A DNA stretch of 64,000 nucleotides from Clostridium sp. OM02-18AC (GTDB lineage: Bacteria; Bacillota; Clostridia; Lachnospirales; Lachnospiraceae): contig NZ_QULW01000008.1 of assembly GCF_003481825.1 (NCBI RefSeq), forward strand, positions 1-64,000, read 5' to 3'. The translations under genes were made by a program, and so were the position numbers. Below the pieces are notes generated by a model, which saw nothing but the letters and a program-made list of their open reading frames with translations, was not told where the DNA came from and did not search any database. This document shows positions 7,678 to 15,426 of the stretch, piece after piece (position 1 is the stretch's first letter; each line of letters begins with the position of its first letter).

Positions 7678-8439
7678 TCAGGACTGGAGCTCTTTCCATA
7701 CCTGATTGAAATAGCCGGAAAATTCTGGCGCGTTCCTGCGTTTTAAGGGACTGTCATACTGAGGATCAAAGGACAAAGAAATCTCTGCTTTGATTCTCCC
7801 GGGGCGTTCGGAAAGAACCAGCACACGGTCTGCAGTGCTGATGGCTTCTGCCAGATCATGGGTGATCAGAATGGCGGTTTTGTGCGTTTCTCTTATAATA
7901 GAAGCAATGTCATCGCATACGGCAAGTCTTGTCTGGTAGTCTAAGGCAGAGAACGGCTCATCTAAAAGCAGCAGGTCTGGTTTTAAGATCAGGGTGCGGA
8001 TGAGGGCAGCGCGCTGACGCATGCCGCCGGAAAGTTCAGAAGGCTTTGCGTGCGCAAACGAGGCAAGCCCATAGCTTTCCAGCATTTCATCCAGTTCCCG
8101 GAGCGTTTCCTGATTTTTCTGATGGCGGATCTCAAGCCCAAGTGCGGCATTTTCCCGCACGCTCCGCCATTCAAACAGATGATCTCGCTGGAGCATATAT
8201 CCGATGCCGGCACGTGCTTCTTTCAGAGGCGTATTTTCTATATAAATAGAACCTTCTTCCGGGGTAAGCAGACCGGAAAGAAGAGAAAGCAGCGTCGACT
8301 TGCCGCAGCCGGATGGGCCGACGATCGCGAGAAATTCGCCGGAACTTACGGTAAAAGAAATGTTGGACAGGGCGGGAGTGGCTCCTTTTGGGGAATGGTA
8401 GGAATAGCTGATTCCGCAGGCTTTTAAAATGGGTTCCAT
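7678..8439 (-). CDS. ABC transporter ATP-binding protein, NitT/TauT (SsuB-like) type
   Basis: A 253-residue ABC ATPase with Walker A GPSGCGKSTLLSLLSG (near residue 40), Q-loop in GYMLQRDHLFEW, signature LSGGMRQRAALIRT, Walker B LLLLDEPFSALD and the H-loop LITHDLAEA. The QRDHLFEW element and overall sequence resemble ATPases for nitrate, taurine, sulfonate or thiamine-precursor importers. The ATG at 8439 follows AAGGAGG. No permease or substrate-binding protein gene is nearby, so it is an orphan here; partners would have to be elsewhere or lost. Confidence 0.88.
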   Translation of the reverse strand: MEPILKACGISYSYHSPKGATPALSNISFTVSSGEFLAIVGPSGCGKSTLLSLLSGLLTPEEGSIYIENTPLKEARAGIGYMLQRDHLFEWRSVRENAALGLEIRHQKNQETLRELDEMLESYGLASFAHAKPSELSGGMRQRAALIRTLILKPDLLLLDEPFSALDYQTRLAVCDDIASIIRETHKTAILITHDLAEAISTADRVLVLSERPGRIKAEISLSFDPQYDSPLKRRNAPEFSGYFNQVWKELQS

Positions 8440-8573
8440 AGCCGGTCCTCCTTATGCTTATAGTTTATAATATGAAGAAAATAGATTACGGTTCCTGGAA
8501 GATTCGCAGGGATACAGGAATGAACTCCGGATGATTTTTGGATAATATTTTCCATAACATCGGTACAAACCCC

Positions 8574-8602
8574 TTGCATTTCCGAAAAACAGGTGCTATA
8601 AT
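8574..8602 (+). promoter_or_regulatory. Promoter of the rimP-nusA-infB operon
   Basis: TTGCAT (8574-8579) and TATAAT (8597-8602), 17-bp spacer, about 130 bases before the rimP start. It gives a leader that contains two hairpins (8633-8664 and 8688-8717). Confidence 0.7.
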
Positions 8603-8632
8603 ATCGATGATAACATGATAATCTGACAGTCT

Positions 8633-8664
8633 GAGAGTGGGCATACGTCCACTCTCAATTTTTT
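8633..8664 (+). terminator. Attenuator-like hairpin in the rimP leader
   Basis: GAGAGTGG (8633-8640) pairs perfectly with CCACTCTC (8649-8656) around an 8-base loop and is followed by AATTTTTT. It is a terminator-like hairpin located between the promoter and the first gene, the position of a transcription attenuator. NusA-dependent autoregulation of the nusA operon leader has been described in Bacillus subtilis; that the same happens here is inference. Confidence 0.65.
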
Positions 8665-8687
8665 GCCAGAGCGCGACGTGGAGTGGT

Positions 8688-8717
8688 GTTACTGTACACG
8701 TGCGCGTATACAGTAAC
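8688..8717. repeat. Dispersed palindrome, family A, copy 1
   Basis: GTTACTGTA (8688-8696) and TACAGTAAC (8709-8717) are perfect inverted repeats, with an inner ACG/CGT pair. It lies directly upstream of the rimP ribosome binding site. Relatives with the same arm sequences occur at 34351-34381, 57337-57369 and 59866-59884. Confidence 0.7.
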
Positions 8718-8734
8718 GAAGAGAGGTGACAATC

Positions 8735-9199
8735 ATGACAAGAAGAGAAGAATACGAATCCAAAACAGAAGCATTTCTGCTTCCGGTTCTTGCAGAGCAC
8801 AACTTTGAACTCTGGGATGTGGAATATGTAAAAGAGGCCGGTACCTGGTACCTGCGCGCCTACATTGACAAAGAGGGCGGCATTGCGGTAGATGACTGTG
8901 AGGTCATCAGCCGTATTTTGAGTGACTGGCTTGACCAGACCGATTTCATCGAGGACAGCTACATTCTGGAGGTCAGCTCCCCGGGACTTGGTCGTCCGCT
9001 GAAGAAGGAGCGTGACTTTGAGCGCAGCCTTGGCGAGGAAGTAGAAATCCGTCTTTATAAGGCCCAGAATAAGCAGAAAGAATTTACCGGGATCTTAAAA
9101 GCATACGATAAAGAAACTGTGACGATCGAAACGGCAGAGGGCGAACTGGTATTTGAGCGTCCGGACATTGCGCTGATCCGGCTGGCGTTTGATTTTTAA
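8735..9199 (+). CDS. rimP: Ribosome maturation factor RimP
   Basis: RimP assists late assembly of the 30S subunit. The 154-residue protein shows the N-terminal domain with LWDVEYVKEAGTWYLRAYID and DDCEVISRILSDWLD, the conserved LEVSSPGLGRPLK motif near residue 80, and a small Sm-like beta domain at the C-terminus. I use the ATG at 8735, seven bases after GAGAGGTG; a GTG three codons upstream falls inside that site. It is the first gene of the operon, 27 bases ahead of nusA, the usual arrangement. Confidence 0.95.
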   Translation: MTRREEYESKTEAFLLPVLAEHNFELWDVEYVKEAGTWYLRAYIDKEGGIAVDDCEVISRILSDWLDQTDFIEDSYILEVSSPGLGRPLKKERDFERSLGEEVEIRLYKAQNKQKEFTGILKAYDKETVTIETAEGELVFERPDIALIRLAFDF

Positions 9200-9226
9200 A
9201 CAGAAGGATTTTAGGAGGATAAAACC

Positions 9227-10381
9227 ATGAATAAGGAATTAATCGAGGCATTAAACCTGCTGGAAAAGGAAAAAAATATCAGCAAGGCTACCCTGCTTGA
9301 AGCAATCGAGAACTCTCTGCTGACTGCCTGCAAGAACCATTTCGGCAAAGCAGATAACATCAAAGTAAACATTAACCCGGAGACCGGTGACTTCTCTGTA
9401 TACGCAGAGAAAGAGGTTGTGGAAGAGGTAGAGGATCCGTTAACCCAGATCAGCTACGCAGAAGCAAGACTGAAAAACCCGAAGTTCTTCTTGGGCGATA
9501 TCATCAACTGCCCGATCGAGTCTAAGTCTTTCGGCCGTATCGCTACCCAGAACGCAAAGAACGTGATCCTGCAGAAGATCCGCGAGGAAGAGCGCAGCAT
9601 GCAGTTCAACGAGTGGTACCAGAAAGAGAAAGATGTGGTAACCGGTATCGTGCAGCGTTACCTTGGTAAGAACGTCAGCATCAACTTAGGTAAGGTTGAC
9701 GCAATCTTAAATGAGGCTGAGCAGGTAAAGGGCGAGGTATTTAAGCCGACCGAGCGTATTAAAGTGTATGTCCTGGAAGTTAAGGACACCCCGAAGGGAC
9801 CACGTATCTCCGTATCCCGTACTCATCCGGACCTGGTAAAGCGTTTGTTCGAGGAAGAGGTTACCGAGGTAAAAGACGGCACCGTTGAGATCAAGGCCAT
9901 CGCCCGTGAGGCAGGTTCCAGAACCAAGATCGCGGTATGCTCCAATGACCCGAACGTAGATCCGGTTGGCGCATGTGTCGGCATGAATGGTGCCCGTGTC
10001 AACTCCATCGTAAACGAGCTGCGCGGTGAGAAAATCGATATCATCACCTGGGATGAGAACCCGGCATTCATGATCGAGAATGCACTTAGCCCGGCAAAGG
10101 TCATCTGCGTCGTTGCAGACGAAGAGAGCAAAGAGGCACAGGTTATTGTTCCGGATTACCAGCTTTCCCTGGCAATCGGTAAAGAGGGACAGAACGCAAG
10201 ACTGGCAGCACGTCTGACCGGTTACAAGATCGATATCAAGAGCGAGACTCAGGCAAGAGAGCTGGGCCTGTTCGAGGAAATGGGAATCGACTATCAGGAA
10301 GAGGGTGTCTATGACAACCTGGATGCTGATTTCGAAGTATCCGCTACCGATGATTATTCAGAGAACAAAGAAGAGTTCTAA
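9227..10381 (+). CDS. nusA: Transcription termination/antitermination factor NusA
   Basis: NusA binds RNA polymerase and nascent RNA to modulate pausing, termination and antitermination. The 384-residue protein has the N-terminal polymerase-binding domain (to about 125), an S1 domain (VVTGIVQRYLGKNVSINLGK, about 135-200), and two KH domains: DPVGACVGMNGARVNSIVNEL at about 245 and LAIGKEGQNARLAARLTGYKI at about 315. There is no C-terminal acidic-repeat extension, as in other Gram-positives; the acidic tail after residue 350 is short. RBS AGGAGG precedes the ATG. Confidence 0.97.
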   Translation: MNKELIEALNLLEKEKNISKATLLEAIENSLLTACKNHFGKADNIKVNINPETGDFSVYAEKEVVEEVEDPLTQISYAEARLKNPKFFLGDIINCPIESKSFGRIATQNAKNVILQKIREEERSMQFNEWYQKEKDVVTGIVQRYLGKNVSINLGKVDAILNEAEQVKGEVFKPTERIKVYVLEVKDTPKGPRISVSRTHPDLVKRLFEEEVTEVKDGTVEIKAIAREAGSRTKIAVCSNDPNVDPVGACVGMNGARVNSIVNELRGEKIDIITWDENPAFMIENALSPAKVICVVADEESKEAQVIVPDYQLSLAIGKEGQNARLAARLTGYKIDIKSETQARELGLFEEMGIDYQEEGVYDNLDADFEVSATDDYSENKEEF

Positions 10382-10467
10382 ACGCAAAAACAGACTGGGC
10401 GTGTAACGGAAAGTTACCGGACAGTTACCTGTAAGACTGGAACAAGATTGGAATAGGAAGTGAGCAA

Positions 10468-10740
10468 TTGGTGAATGCGAAGAAATTTCCGCAGAGACAG
10501 TGTATCGGCTGCGGCGAAATGAAAAACAAAAAAGAAATGATCCGTATACTGAAGACACCGGAAGGGGAATTCGTAGTCGATGCGACCGGACGAAAAAACG
10601 GGCGCGGCGCTTACATCTGCCCGTCTATGGACTGCTTCAAAAAAGCAGTAAAGGGAAAAGGGCTGGAGCGTTCTTTCAAGATGGCAATTCCAAAAGAGGT
10701 GTACGAGACACTGGAAAAGGAGATGGAACAGCTTGGATAA
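10468..10740 (+). CDS. rnpM: YlxR/RnpM family RNA-binding protein
   Basis: Small RNA-binding protein of the YlxR family, reported in Bacillus as an RNase P modulator (RnpM). Ninety residues with the family signatures RQCIGCGEMKNKKEMIRI at 10-27 and GRGAYICPSMDCF near 45-57. The start is uncertain: TTG at 10468 and GTG at 10471 are adjacent and both lie within reach of GGAAGTGAG. It overlaps the next gene by eight bases. Confidence 0.93.
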   Translation: MVNAKKFPQRQCIGCGEMKNKKEMIRILKTPEGEFVVDATGRKNGRGAYICPSMDCFKKAVKGKGLERSFKMAIPKEVYETLEKEMEQLG

Positions 10741-11068
10741 CAGACAGAAAATCCTGAACCTGATCGGACTGGCAACCAAGGCCGGAAAGACTGCAAGCGG
10801 AGAATTCTCTACGGAGAAAGCCGTAAAGAGCGGAAAAGCCCACCTGGTCATTGTATCAGAGGAGGCTTCCGACAACACGAAAAAAATGTTTACCAATATG
10901 TGTACTTACTATAAAGTCCCCATCTTATTTTTAGGCGGAAAAGAGGAACTTGGGCATTCCATGGGCAAGCAGATGCGTGCATCGCTGGCTGTTGTGGATG
11001 CAGGACTGGCAAAGGCAATCGTGAAACAAATGAATACAATCGGAGGTAGTGAGTATGAGAGTAAGTGA
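10733..11068 (+). CDS. ylxQ: L7Ae-family ribosomal/K-turn RNA-binding protein YlxQ
   Basis: A 111-residue member of the L7Ae/L30e/S12e/Gadd45 family that binds kink-turn RNA. It shows the typical fold start NLIGLATKAGKTASGEFSTEKAV and the LVIVSEEASDNTKKM segment. The start is TTG at 10733, inside the end of rnpM, with AAGGAG about 12 bases upstream, suggesting translational coupling. It overlaps infB by 14 bases. Its exact role in translation is not established. Confidence 0.9.
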   Translation: MDNRQKILNLIGLATKAGKTASGEFSTEKAVKSGKAHLVIVSEEASDNTKKMFTNMCTYYKVPILFLGGKEELGHSMGKQMRASLAVVDAGLAKAIVKQMNTIGGSEYESK

Positions 11069-13943
11069 ACTGGCAAAAGAGCTGGGAAAAACCAGCAAAG
11101 ATGTATTAGATGTGTTACAGAAGAATCATCAGGATGTAACATCCCATTCATCCAATGTAAGTGATGCACAGGTTGGAATGGTAAAGAAAGCTCTGGGCGC
11201 TTCTGAGCAGAAGGCAGCAGAGGGCGCAGCACCGAAGAAAAAGCTGGCAGCGGTATATCGTCCGCAGAATTCCCAGCAGAGACCGGCGCAGCCAAAGCAG
11301 GCAGCACGCCCGCAGGCACAGAGCGCATCTGCACCGGCGCAGCAGGCATCTGCTCCGCAGGCAAACAGACCAGCAGAGACAGCAGCGCAGCAGGCAAGAC
11401 CGGCACAGACCGCAGAAAACCGCGATAACAACCGTCAGGGCGGCTTTAACGGAAACCGTGATAACAACCGTCAGGGCGGCTTTAATGGAAACCGCGACAA
11501 CAACCGCCAGGGCGGCTTTAACGGAAACCGTGACAACAACCGTCAGGGAGGTTTTAGCGGAAACCGCGACAACAACCGTCAGGGCGGCTTTAACGGAAAC
11601 CGTGATAATAACCGTCAGGGCGGCTTTAACGGAAATCGCGACAACAACCGCCAGGGTGGATTTGGCGGAAACCGTGACAACAACCGCCAGGGTGGATTCA
11701 ACCGTGATAACAACCGTCAGGGAGGTTTCGGCGGCAACCGTGAAGGCGGCGCAGGCCGTGATAACAACCGCCAGGGCGGCTTTAACGGAAACCGCGAAGG
11801 TGGCTTTAACCGTGATAATAACCGTCAGGGCGGCGGCTTCGGCGGAAACAGAGATAATCGTCAGGGCGGTGGCTTTGGAGGCAACAGAGATAACCGTCAG
11901 GGCGGCGGCTTTAGTGGAAACCGCGACAACCGCCAGGGCGGCGGCTTTGGCGGAAACCGTCAGGGCGGCGCAGGCAGACCGGGTCAGAGAGACGGCGGCT
12001 CTAAGAGCTACGATACCCCGATCCAGACCAAGCCGACCAACAACCGTCAGCAGACCAACAATGCGCATAAGAAAGATAAATACGATAAGACCAGAATGAT
12101 GGAAGACGGACCAAGAAGCAAGAATGGCAAGGTTTCCAAGCATCCGTTCATCATGCCGCAGAAGCCGGTTGAGGAGAAGGTAGAGGAGACCGTAAAGGTA
12201 ATCACCATTCCGGAGGTTCTGACCATCAAGGAACTGGCTGACAAGATGAAACTGCAGCCGTCCGCAATCGTTAAGAAGCTGTTCTTACAGGGCAAGATCG
12301 TAACCTTAAACTCCGAGATCGATTTCGAGCAGGCTGAGGAGATCGCAGTAGAGTACGATGTTCTCTGCGAGAAAGAGGAGAAGGTAGACGTGATCGCCGA
12401 GCTCTTAAAAGAGGACGAGGAGAACGAGGAAGACATGGTTTCCAGACCGCCGGTAGTCTGCGTTATGGGACACGTTGACCATGGTAAAACTTCCCTGCTT
12501 GATGCGATCCGTCAGACCAACGTTACCTCCCGCGAGGCAGGCGGTATCACCCAGCACATCGGTGCTTACACGGTAGATGTACGTGGACAGCAGATCACCT
12601 TCCTGGATACCCCGGGACATGAAGCATTCACCGCAATGCGTATGCGTGGTGCTCAGTCTACCGATATCGCGATCCTGGTTGTAGCAGCAGACGATGGCGT
12701 TATGCCGCAGACCGTTGAGGCAATTAACCATGCAAAAGCTGCAGGCGTTGACATCATTGTTGCGATCAACAAGATCGATAAACCGTCTGCAAACGTAGAC
12801 CGCGTAAAGCAGGAGCTGGCTGAGTATGAGCTGATTCCGGAGGACTGGGGCGGAAATACCGTATTCGTACCGGTATCTGCACACACCAAGGAAGGTATTC
12901 CGGAACTTCTGGAGATGATCCTTCTGACTGCAGAGGTAAAAGAGTTAAAGGCAAACCCGAACCGCCGCGCAAGAGGTCTTGTCATCGAGGCTGAGCTGGA
13001 TAAGGGCAAAGGACCGGTTGCTACCATTCTGGTACAGAAAGGTACCCTGCGTGTGGGCGATAACGTAACTGCAGGTCCGTGCTATGGTAAAGTCCGTGCA
13101 ATGATGGACGATAAAGGTCGCAGAGTCAAAGAAGCTGGTCCGTCCATGCCGGTTGAGATCCTCGGCTTAAATGATGTTCCGGGTGCAGGCGACGTGCTGA
13201 TGGCAACCGAGAACGAGAAAGAGGCAAGAAGCTACGCAGAGACCTTCATCTCTGAGAGCAAGAATAAATTACTGGCAGACACCAAGGCTAAGATTTCCCT
13301 GGATGATCTGTTCAGCCAGATCAAGGCTGGTAATGTGAAGGAACTGCCGATCATCGTAAAAGCAGATGTACAGGGTTCCGTAGAGGCAGTAAAACAGAGT
13401 CTTGTAAAACTGTCCAACGAGGAAGTTGTGGTCAAAGTCATCCATGGCGGCGTTGGTGCGATCAACGAGTCCGATGTATCCCTGGCATCCGCTTCCAACG
13501 CGATCATCATCGGATTTAACGTACGTCCGGATGCTACCGCGAAGTCCATTGCAGACCGCGAGAAGGTAGACCTGCGTCTGTACCGCGTCATCTACCAGGC
13601 AATCGAGGATGTCGAGGCCGCTATGAAGGGTATGCTTGATCCGGTATACGAGGAGCAGGTCATCGGTCACGCAGTTGTCCGCCAGACCTTCAAGGCATCC
13701 GGCGTTGGTACCATTGCAGGTGCTTATGTCATGGATGGTAAGTTCCAGAGAGGATGCTCCTGCCGCATTACCCGTGACGGCGAGCAGATCTTCGACGGTG
13801 CGCTTGCTTCCTTAAAGCGTTTCAAGGACGATGTCAAGGAAGTTGCAACCGGTTACGAGTGCGGTCTTGTATTCGAGAAGTTCAACGATATCAAGGAAGA
13901 CGATATGGTAGAAGCTTACATGATGGTAGAGGTACCGCGCTAG
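11055..13943 (+). CDS. infB: Translation initiation factor IF-2 with repetitive Arg/Asn/Gly-rich linker
   Basis: IF-2 is the GTPase that places initiator tRNA on the 30S subunit and promotes subunit joining. The 962-residue protein begins with an IF2-N domain (residues 1-48), continues with an Ala/Gln/Pro-rich stretch and a long tandem repeat of NRDNNRQGGFNG-type units (about 120-320), then a second IF2-N domain (about 385-445), the G domain (GHVDHGKTSLLDAIR, DTPGHEAFTAMR, NKIDK at about 468-580) and domains II-IV. ATG at 11055 has GGAGGT seven bases upstream; a GTG two codons earlier is less well placed. The core is conventional; the linker is the odd part. Confidence 0.97.
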   Translation: MRVSELAKELGKTSKDVLDVLQKNHQDVTSHSSNVSDAQVGMVKKALGASEQKAAEGAAPKKKLAAVYRPQNSQQRPAQPKQAARPQAQSASAPAQQASAPQANRPAETAAQQARPAQTAENRDNNRQGGFNGNRDNNRQGGFNGNRDNNRQGGFNGNRDNNRQGGFSGNRDNNRQGGFNGNRDNNRQGGFNGNRDNNRQGGFGGNRDNNRQGGFNRDNNRQGGFGGNREGGAGRDNNRQGGFNGNREGGFNRDNNRQGGGFGGNRDNRQGGGFGGNRDNRQGGGFSGNRDNRQGGGFGGNRQGGAGRPGQRDGGSKSYDTPIQTKPTNNRQQTNNAHKKDKYDKTRMMEDGPRSKNGKVSKHPFIMPQKPVEEKVEETVKVITIPEVLTIKELADKMKLQPSAIVKKLFLQGKIVTLNSEIDFEQAEEIAVEYDVLCEKEEKVDVIAELLKEDEENEEDMVSRPPVVCVMGHVDHGKTSLLDAIRQTNVTSREAGGITQHIGAYTVDVRGQQITFLDTPGHEAFTAMRMRGAQSTDIAILVVAADDGVMPQTVEAINHAKAAGVDIIVAINKIDKPSANVDRVKQELAEYELIPEDWGGNTVFVPVSAHTKEGIPELLEMILLTAEVKELKANPNRRARGLVIEAELDKGKGPVATILVQKGTLRVGDNVTAGPCYGKVRAMMDDKGRRVKEAGPSMPVEILGLNDVPGAGDVLMATENEKEARSYAETFISESKNKLLADTKAKISLDDLFSQIKAGNVKELPIIVKADVQGSVEAVKQSLVKLSNEEVVVKVIHGGVGAINESDVSLASASNAIIIGFNVRPDATAKSIADREKVDLRLYRVIYQAIEDVEAAMKGMLDPVYEEQVIGHAVVRQTFKASGVGTIAGAYVMDGKFQRGCSCRITRDGEQIFDGALASLKRFKDDVKEVATGYECGLVFEKFNDIKEDDMVEAYMMVEVPR
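11418..11990 (+). repeat. 36-bp tandem coding repeat in infB
   Basis: About fifteen copies of a 36-bp unit, later degenerate and shortened, encoding NRDNNRQGGFNG and variants with GGF, GREGG and GGNR. Third-position changes between units show the array has been retained for its protein sequence rather than being freshly expanded. It encodes a disordered, Arg-rich segment. Confidence 0.9.
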
Positions 13944-14013
13944 GATTTTAGGATTTGAAAATTTCGTGGCTGTAGTGATATGTCAGGCAGTCATGGATCC
14001 CCGAAACTTAAGG

Positions 14014-14048
14014 AAGGAAGCACTGGCAGTTTTGCCCGGTGCTTCCTT
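14014..14048 (+). terminator. Hairpin between infB and rbfA
   Basis: AAGGAAGCAC and GTGCTTCCTT form a 10-bp perfect stem around TGGCAGTTTTGCCCG, itself with a GGC/GCC pair. Only a weak T stretch follows, so it may be a partial terminator or an RNA-processing/stability element inside the operon. Confidence 0.55.
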
Positions 14049-14076
14049 TAAGAGTATTTAGAGAGGAAGAAAAATA

Positions 14077-14442
14077 ATGCGTAAAAACAGCATCAAAAAT
14101 ACAAGAATCAACATGGAAGTGCAGAGAGAACTCAGTGAGATCATCCGCACCGAGATCAAAGATCCGCGTGTAAATGGTGCCATGACTTCTGTTGTGGCAG
14201 TAGAGGTTACGCCGGATTTAAAATATTGCAAGGCGTACATCAGCGTACTTGGCGACGAGGAGCGCGCGAAGGATGCCCTGACTGGCTTAAAGAGTGCGGT
14301 CGGCTACATCCGCAGAGAGCTGGCACACCGTGTCAACTTAAGAAATACCCCGGAGATCACTTTTGTTCTGGACCAGTCCATCGAGTATGGCGTGAACATG
14401 TCCAGACTGATCGACGAGGTCACCAAAGATTTAAAAGACTGA
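14077..14442 (+). CDS. rbfA: 30S ribosome-binding factor RbfA
   Basis: RbfA binds free 30S subunits and helps mature the 16S rRNA 5' end. The 121-residue protein has the KH-like fold with NMEVQRELSEIIRTEIKDPR near the start, VEVTPDLKYCKAYISVLGD in the middle, and RRELAHRVNLRNTPEITF toward the end. Length is normal. Starts 15 bases ahead of nrnA with its own GAGAGGAAG site. Confidence 0.95.
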   Translation: MRKNSIKNTRINMEVQRELSEIIRTEIKDPRVNGAMTSVVAVEVTPDLKYCKAYISVLGDEERAKDALTGLKSAVGYIRRELAHRVNLRNTPEITFVLDQSIEYGVNMSRLIDEVTKDLKD

Positions 14443-14457
14443 AAGGGGAGACAGTAA

Positions 14458-15426
14458 ATGCAGGAACGCAAACTGATGGAAATGGTGGAAGCCGCAGGCA
14501 CGATCGCCATTGTCGGTCATGTGAGACCGGACGGAGACTGTGTGGGCTCCTGCCTTGCTGTGTGCAACTATATTACAGAGCAGTATCCGGAAAAAACGGT
14601 GGATGTTTATCTGGAGACGCCTCCGGCGAAATTCTCTTATTTAAAACAGTTCGAGCGGATCAGTTCCGATTCCAATACCGGGAAACAGTATGAGCTTTGC
14701 ATCTGCTTAGACAGCGGAGACCGGGAACGTCTCGGAAACAATGTGGTGTATCTGGATACCGCAAAGACCAGCATCTGCCTGGATCACCATATCACCAACA
14801 AAGGCTATGCGGCAAAGAACTTTGTAAATGCCAATGCCAGTGCCACCTGCGAATTTTTGTATGATTTTCTGGATGAAGAAAAGATCAGCAAAGAAGTGGC
14901 AGAGTGTATCTATACCGGCATCATCCACGATACCAACGTGTTTAAAAACAGCAATACCACCGCAAAGACCATGGAAGTAGCCGGAGCGATGATGGAAAAA
15001 GGCATTAACTTCTCCCAGATCATCGACGGCAGCTTTTATAAAAAGACCTATGTGCAGAACCAGATCATGGGACGCGCTGTGCTGGAGAGTGTACTGTTTT
15101 TGGACGGCAAATGTATTTTCAGTGTTGTGCGCAAGCAGGACATGGACTTCTACGGCGTGGAAGCATCGGACCTGGATGGCATTGTGGACCAGCTTCGTGT
15201 AACGGACGGTGTGGAAGTGGCAATCTTCCTTCATGAGACGGAGAACCATGTATACAAGGTAAGCATGCGTTCCAACAATTTCGTGAACGTCAGCAAGGTG
15301 GCTTCCTTCTTTGGAGGCGGCGGACATGTCCGCGCAGCTGGCTGCACCATGAGCGGAAGCGTGCACGATGTCATCAACAATCTTTCCGCACGGATTGAGA
15401 AGCAGATAAAGGAGCATGACGCCTAG
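14458..15426 (+). CDS. nrnA: DHH/DHHA1 phosphoesterase, NrnA-like nanoRNase/pAp phosphatase
   Basis: DHH-family enzymes of this type degrade 2-5-nt RNA and pAp or cyclic-dinucleotide breakdown products using Mn2+. The 322-residue protein has HVRPDGDCVGS (residues 21-31), LDSGD, the signature LDHHITN at about 107, GIIHDTN, and the DHHA1 motif GGGGHVRAAG near 285. AAGGGGAG precedes the ATG. It overlaps truB by one base. The position between rbfA and truB is the standard clostridial order. Confidence 0.93.
   Translation: MQERKLMEMVEAAGTIAIVGHVRPDGDCVGSCLAVCNYITEQYPEKTVDVYLETPPAKFSYLKQFERISSDSNTGKQYELCICLDSGDRERLGNNVVYLDTAKTSICLDHHITNKGYAAKNFVNANASATCEFLYDFLDEEKISKEVAECIYTGIIHDTNVFKNSNTTAKTMEVAGAMMEKGINFSQIIDGSFYKKTYVQNQIMGRAVLESVLFLDGKCIFSVVRKQDMDFYGVEASDLDGIVDQLRVTDGVEVAIFLHETENHVYKVSMRSNNFVNVSKVASFFGGGGHVRAAGCTMSGSVHDVINNLSARIEKQIKEHDA

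Noticed and set aside
11418..11990. Regularly spaced repeat considered as a CRISPR array
   Set aside because: Units are contiguous without unique spacers, stay in the infB reading frame and encode a protein repeat.
11148..12143. Long minus-strand open frame opposite the infB repeat
   Set aside because: It is the shadow of the low-complexity GGF/NRQ repeats, with no ribosome binding site; IF-2 is certain on the plus strand. A plus-strand frame at 11458-12099 is rejected for the same reason.
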